A DNA stretch of 22,735 bases from an uncultured Oscillospiraceae bacterium (GTDB taxonomy: Bacteria; Bacillota; Clostridia; Oscillospirales; Oscillospiraceae). The first letter of the stretch is position 1, and each line of letters begins with the position of its first letter. Under the pieces are notes generated by a model. The model had not been told where the DNA came from. It worked only from the letters and a program-made list of their open reading frames with translations, and made no database searches. Location: contig CAKUJA010000032.1 in assembly GCA_934661135.1 (NCBI GenBank), positions 1 through 22,735 on the forward strand. The letters are read 5' to 3'. The translations under genes were made by a program, and so were the position numbers. Positions 6,554-15,185 of the stretch are shown here, piece by piece.

Positions 6554-7552
6554 ATGAAAAGGGCAATTTCCATTCTGCTGGCGCTTGTGATGATTTTGGC
6601 GCTTGTGGCATGCACAGGCAATCCACAGACCAGCGACAACTCCACCCCCAGCAACACGCAAGAACCGGCATCCGCGGCAGAAAAGAAATTTACGGTCGGC
6701 TTTGCACTGAACGATCTGGACGAAACGCAGAGCGTGATCTATCAGCATCTGGAAAGATTCTGCGAGGAAAAGAACATTGAGCTCATCCTGGCAAACGCCG
6801 CAGGCAGCATCGACCAGCAGCTCACGGATATCGAGAACTTTACGACCAACAAGGTTGACATTATCATCGTCAGTGCGCTGGACTCCAACGCGGTTGTAGA
6901 CGTCTGCAACGCGGCGAGAGCGGCGGGCATTTACGTGATCGACTACATCATGGGCATCAGCAGCGAGGTCGATGTGCACTTCGGCTACAATTTCTATGAC
7001 ATGGCAGCAACGCAGGCGCAGGCGTGCATCAAATATCTGAACGAGAACCCCGACGCGACACTGAAAATCGGTTACATCTGGGGCTCGAACAGCATGGAGC
7101 TGTGCCAGCAGCTCTACAAGGGCTTTACTGAGACGATGGCAAATTCCGAGATCAAGGATCGCTATGAGATTGTTGTAGAAGGCACGGCGGACTGGGCGGC
7201 GGACAAGGCCATCACGATGGCGGAGGACTGGATGCAGTCCAATTCGGAGATTAACTGCTTCGTCACGCAGTCCGACACGCTGACCGTGGGTGTCTGCGAG
7301 GCACTGCGTGCTTCCGGCAAGAGCTTTGACGACTATGTCACGGTCGGCAAAGACGGCAGCGCCGATGCACTGAAGTCCATTGCAGCAGGCGAAATGACCT
7401 ACACGGTCTATTCCCCGCTGGACGGTCTGGCCGCGTATCTGGCGCAGACCTGCGAGGAACTTTACAACGGCACGATCAGCGGCCCGGATTACGAGGCGCG
7501 CATCAGCGATTACATCATCCTGGACAAGGGGAACGCCGCTGACTATCAATAA
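6554..7552 (+). CDS. Sugar ABC transporter substrate-binding lipoprotein (CUT2 type)
   Basis: The protein is 332 residues from the ATG at 6554, chosen because GGAGGA lies 7 bases upstream and the signal peptide starts there; an in-frame ATG at 6539 lacks a ribosome site. The signal sequence MKRAISILLALVMILALVAC ends in the lipobox LVAC, with C20 as the lipidated residue, followed by a Ser/Thr/Pro-rich linker to about 48. The rest is a Peripla_BP_4 fold (TVGFALNDLDETQS...QQLTDIENFTTNKVDIIIVSALDSNAV...), as in ribose and galactose binding proteins. It captures sugar outside the membrane and delivers it to the permease at 9151. It is first in the operon and separated from the ATPase by a stem-loop, as often seen where more binding protein is needed. 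The ligand cannot be read from sequence. Confidence 0.92.
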   Translation: MKRAISILLALVMILALVACTGNPQTSDNSTPSNTQEPASAAEKKFTVGFALNDLDETQSVIYQHLERFCEEKNIELILANAAGSIDQQLTDIENFTTNKVDIIIVSALDSNAVVDVCNAARAAGIYVIDYIMGISSEVDVHFGYNFYDMAATQAQACIKYLNENPDATLKIGYIWGSNSMELCQQLYKGFTETMANSEIKDRYEIVVEGTADWAADKAITMAEDWMQSNSEINCFVTQSDTLTVGVCEALRASGKSFDDYVTVGKDGSADALKSIAAGEMTYTVYSPLDGLAAYLAQTCEELYNGTISGPDYEARISDYIILDKGNAADYQ

Positions 7553-7574
7553 CTGAACAAAACGTAGGAACCGA

Positions 7575-7606
7575 ATTTGGCGGCGTGCAGAATGGCGCCG
7601 CCAAAT
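7575..7606 (+). promoter_or_regulatory. Intercistronic stem-loop between binding protein and ATPase
   Basis: atttggcggcg (7575-7585) and cgccgccaaat (7596-7606) form a perfect 11-bp stem with a 10-base loop and no following T run. It probably protects the upstream message from 3' decay or partially attenuates, raising binding protein over ATPase. Confidence 0.65.
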
Positions 7607-7631
7607 CATCCGTACATGACTGAGGGCGATT

Positions 7632-9149
7632 ATGGAAGATACATATATTCTTGAAATGTCCCATATCGTAAAGACTTTTCCCGGTGTCAGAGCGCTGGGG
7701 GACGGCTGCCTCCGGTTAAAGAAGGGCGAGATTCATGCCCTGATCGGGGAAAACGGTGCGGGAAAATCCACTCTGATGAAAATCCTGTTGGGCGATTACC
7801 CAGCAGACTCCGGCGAGATCCTCTATAAGGGAAAGAGAGTCGCCTTTTCCAGTCCAAACCAGGCGAATCACGCCGGTATTTGCATGATTCCCCAGGAAGT
7901 CAATATGGTAGAGACCATGGACGCGGCGGAAAATGTGTGGCTGCACCGGGAGAAGCGCTTTTCGACCTGCGGATTTATCAACAAGAAGAAAAGATTGCTG
8001 GCGACACAGGAGCTCTTTGACCGAATGCATTTGAATCTTGACCCCAAAAAGCTTGTGGCACAGTATTCCTCTGCCCAAAAGCAGATGCTTGCCATTGCCA
8101 AGGCGGTCTCTCAGGATTCGGAGGTTATCATTATGGACGAGCCTACCAGTTCTTTGTCTGAGTCCGAGGTACAGATGTTGTTTGCGGTGATGCGCGAGCT
8201 ACAGTCCAAGGGTGTTTCTATCGTTTTTATTTCCCATAAAATTGAAGAAATCTTTACGATCTGCCAGACAATCACGGTTCTGCGCGACGGTATGTTTATT
8301 TCAGAGCATCCAGTCGGGGAAATCACACGCGAGGATCTGATCACGCAGATTGCTGGACGTAAAATCGGAGATATGTATCCGCCCAAACGGCAGAAATTCG
8401 GAGAAATCGCGTTTGAGGTGAAGAATTTCAGCGAGCATGGCATCTACAGGGACATCAGCTTCTCTGTCCGCCGGGGCGAGATTCTGGGCCTGTACGGCCT
8501 GGTCGGCGCCGGACGCAGCGAGGTCATGCGTGCGGTCTACGGCGTGGACCGCCACGATAGCGGCGAGGTTTTGATCGGCAACAAAAAGGCTCGCATCCAC
8601 CATCCGAAGGATTCCATCCGTCGGGGCGTCTCCATGGTGACGGAGGATCGCCTGATGACAGGAATCATCTCCATTCTCTCCGTGAGAGAGAATATGTCGC
8701 TGGCGAATCTGCCGTCCTACTGCAACAAGCTGAAATTTGTCCAGACGGCCCGCGAGGAGCGGGAAGTGGACAAAATGGTCGAGCGGATGAATGTGAAGCT
8801 CTCCACTCCGGCGCAACCCATCGGCTCTCTCAGCGGCGGCAATCAGCAGAAGGCGATTCTCGGTAAATGGCTTCTGACAAAGCCCAATGTTTTGATTCTG
8901 GACGAGCCGACGCGTGGCATTGATGTCGGCGCAAAGTATGAAATCTATTCCCTGATTGCCAAGCTGGCGGCCGAGGGAATGGCGGTCATCCTGATTTCCT
9001 CGGAGCTGCCGGAGATGATGGGTATGGCCGACCGTGTGATCACGTTCTGTGAGGGCAGGATCACGGCGGAATTCACAAGCAATGAAATTGAACAGGAGCG
9101 GATTGTCAACGCTGCCTTTGGATTCCAGAACGCAGAGGAGTTATCATAA
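7632..9149 (+). CDS. Sugar ABC transporter ATP-binding protein, duplicated (RbsA/MglA-like)
   Basis: The protein has 505 residues, the typical length for CUT2 ATPases with two fused nucleotide-binding domains. Domain 1: Walker A GENGAGKST (39-47), signature YSSAQKQ (145-151), Walker B IIMDEP (166-171), switch H202. Domain 2: a degenerate Walker A GLVGAGRSE with Arg for the catalytic Lys, signature LSGGNQQK, and Walker B LILDEPTRGIDVGAK. The degenerate second site is normal in this family, so only domain 1 is expected to be fully active. It powers import by the permease encoded 1 base downstream. The start at 7632 follows GAGGGCG. Confidence 0.95.
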   Translation: MEDTYILEMSHIVKTFPGVRALGDGCLRLKKGEIHALIGENGAGKSTLMKILLGDYPADSGEILYKGKRVAFSSPNQANHAGICMIPQEVNMVETMDAAENVWLHREKRFSTCGFINKKKRLLATQELFDRMHLNLDPKKLVAQYSSAQKQMLAIAKAVSQDSEVIIMDEPTSSLSESEVQMLFAVMRELQSKGVSIVFISHKIEEIFTICQTITVLRDGMFISEHPVGEITREDLITQIAGRKIGDMYPPKRQKFGEIAFEVKNFSEHGIYRDISFSVRRGEILGLYGLVGAGRSEVMRAVYGVDRHDSGEVLIGNKKARIHHPKDSIRRGVSMVTEDRLMTGIISILSVRENMSLANLPSYCNKLKFVQTAREEREVDKMVERMNVKLSTPAQPIGSLSGGNQQKAILGKWLLTKPNVLILDEPTRGIDVGAKYEIYSLIAKLAAEGMAVILISSELPEMMGMADRVITFCEGRITAEFTSNEIEQERIVNAAFGFQNAEELS

Positions 9150-9150
9150 A

Positions 9151-10143
9151 ATGAAAACGACAAAGACGAAAGATTTACGAAGCAGTACCATGAGATTTCT
9201 GATCGACAACAAGGCCATGCTGCTGGCTCTGCTGGCATTGATTGCGGCATCCGTTATTTCACCGACCTTCTTCTCCTTCCAGAATCTGCGTAATGTGATT
9301 CGGCAGAACACGACTTACTTTGTGCTTGCCTTCGGCTTTACCTGCGTTCTTTCATCCGGCAACATCGACCTTTCCGTGGGCCTTATGACGGGCATGCTCG
9401 GAATCTTCGTCGGAATCATGGATGTCAGAATGGGACTGCCGTTGGGCGTGATTATCGTTCTGATTCTTCTGATGGGCACTTTCTGCGGCTTTATGAATGG
9501 CTTGATCGGCAAACTGATTAAAATGCCGATGTTCATTGTGACGCTTGCCACGGGGCAGCTTTATAAGGGTATCTGCTACATGATCAGCAAAAACACGCCG
9601 ATCATCAATATTCGCGCGGGGATCAAGTTTATGGCGCAGGGCTATGTGTTCAAGGAGATCCCGGTGGCGATTTTGATCATGCTGTTTGTGATGCTTGTGG
9701 TTTTTATCATTCTGAACAAAACAATTTTTGGTCGTTGGGCGGTCGCCATGGGTGGCAACCCGGAGACGGCGCGTGTTTCCGGCATCAATACCTTCTGGGT
9801 TACGAGCGGCGTGTATGCACTGATGGGCGTGTGCTGTGCCGTTGCGGCGCTGGTTCTGACCGGACGTGCCGGCAGTGCACAGCCGACGGCCGGGGACGGC
9901 ATGGAAATGGACGCGATTGCGGCGGTGGTCATCGGCGGTACCGCGATGAGCGGCGGCAAGGCGAAGGTCGGCGGAACGTTCTTTGGCGTCCTGCTGATCG
10001 GTCTTCTGACCAACGTGTTCAATCTGCTCGGCATGGATACGAATTTCCAGTACCTGCTCAAGGGACTGCTGATCCTCCTTGCCGTCACGATCGACAGCGC
10101 CGCCTCCTCCTATTTCAACAATCAGCTCCGGAAGAGTGTGTAA
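9151..10143 (+). CDS. Sugar ABC transporter permease (CUT2, RbsC-like)
   Basis: The permease is 330 residues from the ATG at 9151; AGAGGAG ends 11 bases earlier, inside the ATPase gene. It is a very hydrophobic protein of the BPD_transp_2 family, with about 8-10 membrane helices starting after a short basic N-terminus (MLLALLALIAASVISPTFF...). Family-typical stretches include SSGNIDLSVG, the cytoplasmic loop NPETARVSGIN, and AIAAVVIGGTAMSGGKAKVGGT near the C-terminus. It is the only permease in the operon and would homodimerise. It forms the importer with the genes at 6554 and 7632. Confidence 0.94.
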   Translation: MKTTKTKDLRSSTMRFLIDNKAMLLALLALIAASVISPTFFSFQNLRNVIRQNTTYFVLAFGFTCVLSSGNIDLSVGLMTGMLGIFVGIMDVRMGLPLGVIIVLILLMGTFCGFMNGLIGKLIKMPMFIVTLATGQLYKGICYMISKNTPIINIRAGIKFMAQGYVFKEIPVAILIMLFVMLVVFIILNKTIFGRWAVAMGGNPETARVSGINTFWVTSGVYALMGVCCAVAALVLTGRAGSAQPTAGDGMEMDAIAAVVIGGTAMSGGKAKVGGTFFGVLLIGLLTNVFNLLGMDTNFQYLLKGLLILLAVTIDSAASSYFNNQLRKSV

Positions 10144-10188
10144 GTACCGGCAGGACGACTGCCTGATAATGGCACAAAGGAGAGCCTG

Positions 10189-11190
10189 ATGAAAAGTATG
10201 GAAAACCGGGCGACGATCTATGACGTGGCAAAACTGGCGAAGGTTTCGGCGGCGACGGTGTCCCGCGTCCTGAAGGGGGACAGCAGCGTCAATGCGTCCA
10301 CCTACAGGCGCGTGGAGGATGCGGCAGCCGCGCTGAAATATGAGCGGCGTCTCAGGCAGTATCCTCCGCAGAACCGCCTGATCGTTCTGAATGTGCCCAC
10401 GCTGAACAATGCTTTTTACAGCAGGATCATCAGCGGGGCGCAGGACGCCGCCGCGACGGAGGGCTACCACGTGCTGGTCAACGCCCAGCAGATCAACGAG
10501 GTGAATGTCGAGGCTTTTCTGGCGATGCTCCGGGGCGTGAAGGCCGTTGGCCTGATCGAGCTGAACGCGTTGACGACGGATATCGCCAGGTATCTCAGCC
10601 AACAGATTCCGCTGGTCCGGTGCTGCGAATACGACGACGGACTCCCGGAAATTGCGCATGTCAGCATTGACGATTTTGAAGCCACGCGGCGCGTGATGGA
10701 GCACATTCTTTCCTCCGGACGGAAAAAGATCGCAATGCTTTGCAGTCCGCTCCGCTACCGCTATGCGCGCCAGAGAAAGGCGGCGTTTCTGGCCTCGCTG
10801 AAAAATGCCGGGATCGAGGTGCGTCCGGAATGGATTGTGCAGGTCGCCGACATCGATTTCAATATGGCGCTGACGGCGGCGGCGCGGCTCTTGAGCCTGC
10901 CGGAGCGGCCGGACGCAGTTTATACCGTGTCCGATATTTTTGCAGCGGCAATCATCCGCGCTGCGACGCAGGCCGGCCTACGCGTGCCACAGGACCTGAT
11001 CGTAACGGGGTTTGATAACATCGACATTTCCGAATCCATGGTGCCGTCGATCACGACAGTTCGACAGCCGAGGTACCAGCTGGGTTTTATCGCAATGGAA
11101 ATGCTGGCGAACAAGCTGCGCGGGCATACGGAAAAAGAGGAACAGCTGCTGAATGTAGACCTGATTTTAAGAGAATCCACACAGGGATGA
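10189..11190 (+). CDS. LacI-family transcriptional regulator
   Basis: The regulator has 333 residues. The N-terminal HTH is TIYDVAKLAKVSAATVSRVL (9-28). The hinge region follows in an unusual form, ALKYERRLRQYPPQNRLIVL. Residues from about 62 onward form a sugar-binding periplasmic-protein-like effector domain (YSRIISGAQDAAATEGYHVLV...VTGFDNIDISESMVPSITTVRQP). AAAGGAG (10177-10183) precedes the ATG at 10189; an alternative start three codons later is possible. It lies 45 bases behind the permease and is probably co-transcribed. It likely senses the imported sugar or a pathway intermediate and represses the locus; the operator is not identified with confidence. Confidence 0.93.
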   Translation: MKSMENRATIYDVAKLAKVSAATVSRVLKGDSSVNASTYRRVEDAAAALKYERRLRQYPPQNRLIVLNVPTLNNAFYSRIISGAQDAAATEGYHVLVNAQQINEVNVEAFLAMLRGVKAVGLIELNALTTDIARYLSQQIPLVRCCEYDDGLPEIAHVSIDDFEATRRVMEHILSSGRKKIAMLCSPLRYRYARQRKAAFLASLKNAGIEVRPEWIVQVADIDFNMALTAAARLLSLPERPDAVYTVSDIFAAAIIRAATQAGLRVPQDLIVTGFDNIDISESMVPSITTVRQPRYQLGFIAMEMLANKLRGHTEKEEQLLNVDLILRESTQG

Positions 11191-11252
11191 CCGGAAAACG
11201 GAGCCGCCGCGCGCGGCTTCGCTTTCCTTGCATTCCGGGAGAAAGGATCGTA

Positions 11253-12890
11253 ATGCGTATGATGGTGAAGGCTCTCCTGTTTGACAGCGCCGGGGAAATT
11301 GAAAAGCTTCAGGCCTTGCAGATTGACTGGGCAGGCTGCGGCGTATCAGAATTGTGCGCCACGTCCGATTTTGCCGAGGCCTACCGCCTGACGATGGAAA
11401 ACAAGGTGCATATCATTTTCTGCAACTATGAAATGGAAAACAGCCAGGGACTCCGCCTGATCAAGCTGATGGAGGAAAAATCGGACGTTTTCCTTGTGAA
11501 CCTGATTCATCAGGACTCTACGGTGCAGTTGAAAAAGCCGCGGATCAAATTTGGCTCGAACTGGACCTATCTGTTTTTGCCGACCACGAAGCAGACCGCC
11601 GAAAAGCGGCTGAAAAAGATCACGGCGGAGCTTCCCCGACAGGCCGATGAGAAAACCATGGCGGAATGCGGCAGAACCTTCCTGCGCTATCTGGATATCT
11701 ATCAGGAGCTGTTCTGGAAGGATCTGTTAAACGGCCTCATTCCGGTCACGCGGAACAATATCATGGAATTTGCCCGCCAGCGCAGGGTCGAGCTGGAATG
11801 GAGTGGCTATTATCTGCTGCGCATGAAGTGCCTTTCGGATGCGGGCCTACTGAGTAAGTGGACAAAGCGGGAGAAAATGGGCGCGCTGCGCAATATGTAC
11901 GTCAGCGTGTTCGACGAGTATCTGCTGTCAACGGTATTTTATGACGAGTACCGCGTTACTGCCGTTCTGCATGCGCAGGATGGAGAGAAAAAAGACATCG
12001 AGGAGATCTTTGCCCGCAGCGAGGAGCTGGTGCGGATCCTGGAGCGGGAGTTCGGCATTCAGTGCCTGATCTGCGTTTACCGCAGCTGCATCAGCATCGA
12101 TCAGCTGTGCACCTGCGGCATGCAGCTGGAGGAGATCACCGAGCGCTATATCGGCGGGCGGACGCTGGCCGTTTACAGCGACGATACCACGCTGGGCACG
12201 CAGCTGCCCATCAGCCAGGCGCGGTTTTTCAAATGGACCATTCTGGCCGAAAGCAATGCCTTTCAGGCGCTGCGCGAGGATGTGGACGAGTTTTTCATTC
12301 GTCTGAAAAACAAAATATTGACGAAGGACGCCGCCTATGCGATCTTGTTTCGCTTCTGGGGGATCATCAGCCAGACGGCGAAAAGCCGGCTGCTGGATAT
12401 GCAGAATTTTGGGTTGGAGGAGGCTGTCAGGATCGTGACCTCTACGCCCCTGATGACGATAGAGGATCTGCATCAGCTGTGCAACTGCCTGCTGCAAAAG
12501 GTGCAGGCGCTGAACGAGGGCGGACTGGAAACAAAGCAGCTCGTTGAGGCTATCAAGAGCTATATCAGCGCGAATATTTATTATGATCTCAGTCGGGAAA
12601 CCATTGCCGAGCAGCTCAAATACCATCCCGACCACCTTTCCCGCGTGTTCAAAAAGGCGACAGGGGAGACACTGATCAACTATATTCAAAACGAAAAAAT
12701 CAAAACGGCGATCTACCTTTTCAAGGAAACCAACCTTTCCGTCAGCCAGGTGGCCGACCGCCTGGGCTATACGAACTTCTCCTATTTCTCCCAGCTTTTC
12801 AAACAGAAGACGGGCTACACCGTGCGGGAATACAAGCGGAAGTACCTGAACAAAACGGACGGCGACAATGCAGCCGATCTTCTGAGATAA
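11253..12890 (+). CDS. AraC-family regulator with degenerate receiver domain
   Basis: The protein is 545 residues from the ATG at 11253, preceded by GAAAGGA; an upstream in-frame ATG at 11187 overlaps the LacI stop and has no ribosome site. The C-terminus (about 435-540) has two HTHs of the AraC type (YDLSRETIAEQLKYHPDHLS...LSVSQVADRLGYTNFSYFSQLFKQKTG). The first 110 or so residues follow the YesN-type receiver pattern, but IIFCNYEMENSQG puts N58 where the phospho-acceptor Asp belongs. The usual acidic pair is reduced to D11. The domain is therefore probably not phosphorylated, and no partner kinase is adjacent. The middle part is a long helical linker typical of YesN-like proteins. It probably activates the locus in response to a ligand or protein partner. 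A terminator follows. Confidence 0.9.
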   Translation: MRMMVKALLFDSAGEIEKLQALQIDWAGCGVSELCATSDFAEAYRLTMENKVHIIFCNYEMENSQGLRLIKLMEEKSDVFLVNLIHQDSTVQLKKPRIKFGSNWTYLFLPTTKQTAEKRLKKITAELPRQADEKTMAECGRTFLRYLDIYQELFWKDLLNGLIPVTRNNIMEFARQRRVELEWSGYYLLRMKCLSDAGLLSKWTKREKMGALRNMYVSVFDEYLLSTVFYDEYRVTAVLHAQDGEKKDIEEIFARSEELVRILEREFGIQCLICVYRSCISIDQLCTCGMQLEEITERYIGGRTLAVYSDDTTLGTQLPISQARFFKWTILAESNAFQALREDVDEFFIRLKNKILTKDAAYAILFRFWGIISQTAKSRLLDMQNFGLEEAVRIVTSTPLMTIEDLHQLCNCLLQKVQALNEGGLETKQLVEAIKSYISANIYYDLSRETIAEQLKYHPDHLSRVFKKATGETLINYIQNEKIKTAIYLFKETNLSVSQVADRLGYTNFSYFSQLFKQKTGYTVREYKRKYLNKTDGDNAADLLR

Positions 12891-12903
12891 AAATCCTGAA
12901 TCC

Positions 12904-12936
12904 GGCGCTCTGCTCTTATGCAGGGCGCCATTTTTT
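12904..12936 (+). terminator. Terminator of the transporter-regulator operon
   Basis: ggcgctctgc (12904-12913) and gcagggcgcc (12920-12929) pair with one G-T pair around tcttat, followed by ATTTTTT. It separates the regulator operon from the catabolic operon. Confidence 0.88.
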
Positions 12937-12941
12937 CGAGA

Positions 12942-13008
12942 ATGTCAGGAAAACAACATTTATTCCGCGGTTCATTGGTGGAATCGACAGGGTGCCGAAA
13001 GCTATAAT
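12942..13008 (+). promoter_or_regulatory. Catabolic-operon promoter with shared element (copy 3)
   Basis: ATGTCAGGAAAACAACATTT (12942-12961) differs from copy 1 at only two positions. Both are followed by CCGCG, directly in copy 1 and after ATT in copy 3. The -10 TATAAT is at 13003-13008, 41 bases downstream of the element. No good -35 lies 17 bases upstream of it. This suggests an activator-dependent promoter with a 95-base leader to the ATG at 13104. Confidence 0.65.
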
Positions 13009-13103
13009 GAAGATGAACTTAAGCCGCAGGAACAGCAAATAACGGGTGGCGGAAGTCATAAAAATCTTTGTAAGCCAAAGGCGATATACAGGAGGTAAAC
13101 AAA

Positions 13104-14015
13104 ATGAAAATTGCGCTGAACATGTTCTCTGTCCGAGAGTCTATGGAAAAGGATCCCGATAAGACAATTGAAGAAATTGCCAAAATGGGCTACAACTGGA
13201 TCGAGATCTACCCCGGCTATGCCGAAGACGGTCTGACCCCGCTGACCAACGGCCTGCACAACCCCAACCGGGGTGCAAAGGAAGAGAAGGCATGGCTCGA
13301 CTCTTACGGCATCAAGGTCTTCGGCACGCACTTCGACGACATCATCCTCGACGACCAGTTTATGTGCGACGCGATGCTACGCTACCATGCGGAGCTGGGC
13401 ACAGAGAACGTCGGCTACCGCGGCGGCTATTTCTCCGGCCTTGAGCATCTGAAGCGCCGCTGCGATGTTTACAACAAGACGGCAAAGATGTGCCACGACC
13501 TCGGCATGCGCTTCCACTACCACAACCACTTCTGCGAATTCCAGAAGTACGAAGGCAAGTACATCATGGACTGGATCATGGAATACACGGATCCCGACCT
13601 GGTCGACTTTGAGCTGGATACCTACTGGGCAATGCGCGGCGGCGCGGACTATGTCGAGATGATCAGCCGCTATCCCGGCAGACTGTGCATGATCCATCAG
13701 AAGGACTTCCCGAAGAACTATCCTGCCCCGGCCAACCTGTTCAACGGCATTTACGACCCGTCCGTCGTGTTCGTTACCCCCGGCATGAAGGAGCCGAACA
13801 GCTCTGCCTGCCTGACCGCTATCTGCTTCCTCGCCTATGACGCCTACACCGAGATCGGCAACGGCATTATGGACATCCAGAAGATCATCGACGAAGGCAA
13901 CCGCGCCGGCTGCCCCGGCATCATGATCGAGCAGGACCGCTCCCAGCTGACGGAGCTGGAGAGCGCAAGAATCAGCATCGAGAACCTGAAGAAGTATAGA
14001 GGAATCGAAGCCTAA
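13104..14015 (+). CDS. Sugar phosphate isomerase/epimerase-type TIM barrel (first)
   Basis: The protein has 303 residues and is of the AP_endonuc_2/xylose-isomerase-like family, metal-dependent (beta/alpha)8 barrels that isomerise, epimerise or eliminate on sugars. Likely metal or substrate residues are YHNH (139-142) with E145, E170/D172 in FELDTYW, H198 in IHQKD and E276 in MIEQD. The YHNHxxEF and IHxKD patterns are common in members paired with Gfo/Idh/MocA oxidoreductases. The ribosome site GGAGG (13091-13095) and the start are clear. It is first in the operon and 54 bases before the oxidoreductase, with a stem-loop between. A role in beta-elimination or hydration of a 3-keto sugar is proposed from context; plain isomerase activity is the alternative. 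Confidence 0.88.
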   Translation: MKIALNMFSVRESMEKDPDKTIEEIAKMGYNWIEIYPGYAEDGLTPLTNGLHNPNRGAKEEKAWLDSYGIKVFGTHFDDIILDDQFMCDAMLRYHAELGTENVGYRGGYFSGLEHLKRRCDVYNKTAKMCHDLGMRFHYHNHFCEFQKYEGKYIMDWIMEYTDPDLVDFELDTYWAMRGGADYVEMISRYPGRLCMIHQKDFPKNYPAPANLFNGIYDPSVVFVTPGMKEPNSSACLTAICFLAYDAYTEIGNGIMDIQKIIDEGNRAGCPGIMIEQDRSQLTELESARISIENLKKYRGIEA

Positions 14016-14022
14016 TGACAAC

Positions 14023-14048
14023 GAGGGGTAGGCGAACGCCTGCCCCTC
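14023..14048 (+). promoter_or_regulatory. Intercistronic stem-loop
   Basis: gaggggtaggc (14023-14033) and gcctgcccctc (14038-14048) form an 11-bp stem with one G-T pair and a tight gaac loop, starting 8 bases after the first TIM-barrel gene. There is no poly-T tail, so mRNA stabilisation or partial attenuation is likelier than full termination. Confidence 0.65.
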
Positions 14049-14069
14049 TCTTAGAAAAGGAGAAGCAAC

Positions 14070-15170
14070 ATGGCAAAAATCAAGATCGGCATTGTCGGCT
14101 GTGGCGGCATTGCAAACGGGAAGCATTTCCCGGCGCTGAAGAATTTTACCGACCGGATGGAGATCGTTGCGTTCTGCGATATTGTCCCCGAGCGCGCCGA
14201 GAAAGCCGCTGCGGAATTCGGCTCCACGGCGAAGGTTTATACGGATTACCGCGAACTTATCGCAAACCCGGAGGTTGAGGTCGTCTATGTGCTGACGCCC
14301 AACGTCTCCCACTGCGAAATCACCGTCTGCGCCTTTGAGGCGGGCAAGCATGTGTTCTGCGAGAAGCCAATGGCCAGCACCTCGGCGGACGCGCAGAAAA
14401 TGCTTGATGCCTGGAAAAAATCGGGCAAGAAGTTTACCATCGGCTATCAGAACCGCTTCCGTCCGGAGGTCCGCTGCCTGAAGGCGGCCTGCGAGCGCGG
14501 TGAGCTGGGCGAAATCTATTTTGCAAAGGCACACGCTGTCCGCAGACGCGCGGTTCCCACCTGGGGCGTGTTTCCCAATAAGGCGCTGCAGGGCGGCGGC
14601 CCGCTGATCGACATCGGCACGCATGCGCTGGATCTGACGCTCTGGATGATGCAGAACTATGACATTGAGAGCGTCAAGGGCTCTGTCTTCTACAAGCTGG
14701 GGCACCTGCCCGAAGCCACCGAGGGCAACATCTTCGGCAAGTGGAACCCCGAAACCTACGAGGTCGAGGACTCCGCGTTTGGCTTTATCACGATGAAAAA
14801 TGGCGCGACCATCGAGCTGGAGGCATCCTGGGCGCTGAACATTCTGGAGTCCAGAGAGGCATCCACGACGCTCTGCGGAACGCTAGCGGGCGCGGAGATC
14901 CGTTCCGGCATGAGCTATCCCAAGGACGAGCTGATCATGAACCGCGGCGCCAACGGACTGCTGCTTGAGGAGCATATTTCCGAGACTGCCGGCGTGGCCT
15001 ATTTTGAGGGCGCGACGGAGGCTCCCGGCGTTCTGGAGGCAGATCAGTGGCTGCGTGCTATTGAGACGGATTCCGAGCCGCTGGTCAAGCCGGAGGAGGC
15101 CTTCCGCGTGACAAAGGTTCTGGAGGCAATCTACCGTTCGGCCGAAACCAGACAGGAAATCAGATTCTAA
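14070..15170 (+). CDS. Gfo/Idh/MocA-family oxidoreductase (first)
   Basis: This is an NAD(P)-dependent sugar dehydrogenase-like protein of 366 residues, the normal family length. The Rossmann motif is GIVGCGGIANGKH (7-19). The catalytic lysine is K99 in CEKPMA. The second active-site motif is LIDIGTHALDL, with D181 and H185. The C-terminal alpha/beta substrate domain runs from about 125 to 360. AAAAGGAG precedes the start. In related pathways, members oxidise the C3 hydroxyl of a glycoside or anhydrosugar, or run the reverse reaction. With the second oxidoreductase at 18254, one could oxidise and the other reduce, recycling cofactor. Which does which cannot be read from sequence; inositol dehydrogenase-like activity is an alternative. 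Confidence 0.9.
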   Translation: MAKIKIGIVGCGGIANGKHFPALKNFTDRMEIVAFCDIVPERAEKAAAEFGSTAKVYTDYRELIANPEVEVVYVLTPNVSHCEITVCAFEAGKHVFCEKPMASTSADAQKMLDAWKKSGKKFTIGYQNRFRPEVRCLKAACERGELGEIYFAKAHAVRRRAVPTWGVFPNKALQGGGPLIDIGTHALDLTLWMMQNYDIESVKGSVFYKLGHLPEATEGNIFGKWNPETYEVEDSAFGFITMKNGATIELEASWALNILESREASTTLCGTLAGAEIRSGMSYPKDELIMNRGANGLLLEEHISETAGVAYFEGATEAPGVLEADQWLRAIETDSEPLVKPEEAFRVTKVLEAIYRSAETRQEIRF

Positions 15171-15185
15171 GGCGAGGGCTGGCTT

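Noticed and set aside
9352..10704. 450-residue minus-strand ORF under the permease and LacI genes
   Set aside because: It is an antisense shadow of two well-supported genes, rich in His, Arg and Gln as expected for a reverse frame.
13377..14705. 442-residue minus-strand ORF
   Set aside because: It is antisense to the first TIM-barrel and first oxidoreductase genes, whose motifs and ribosome sites are clear.
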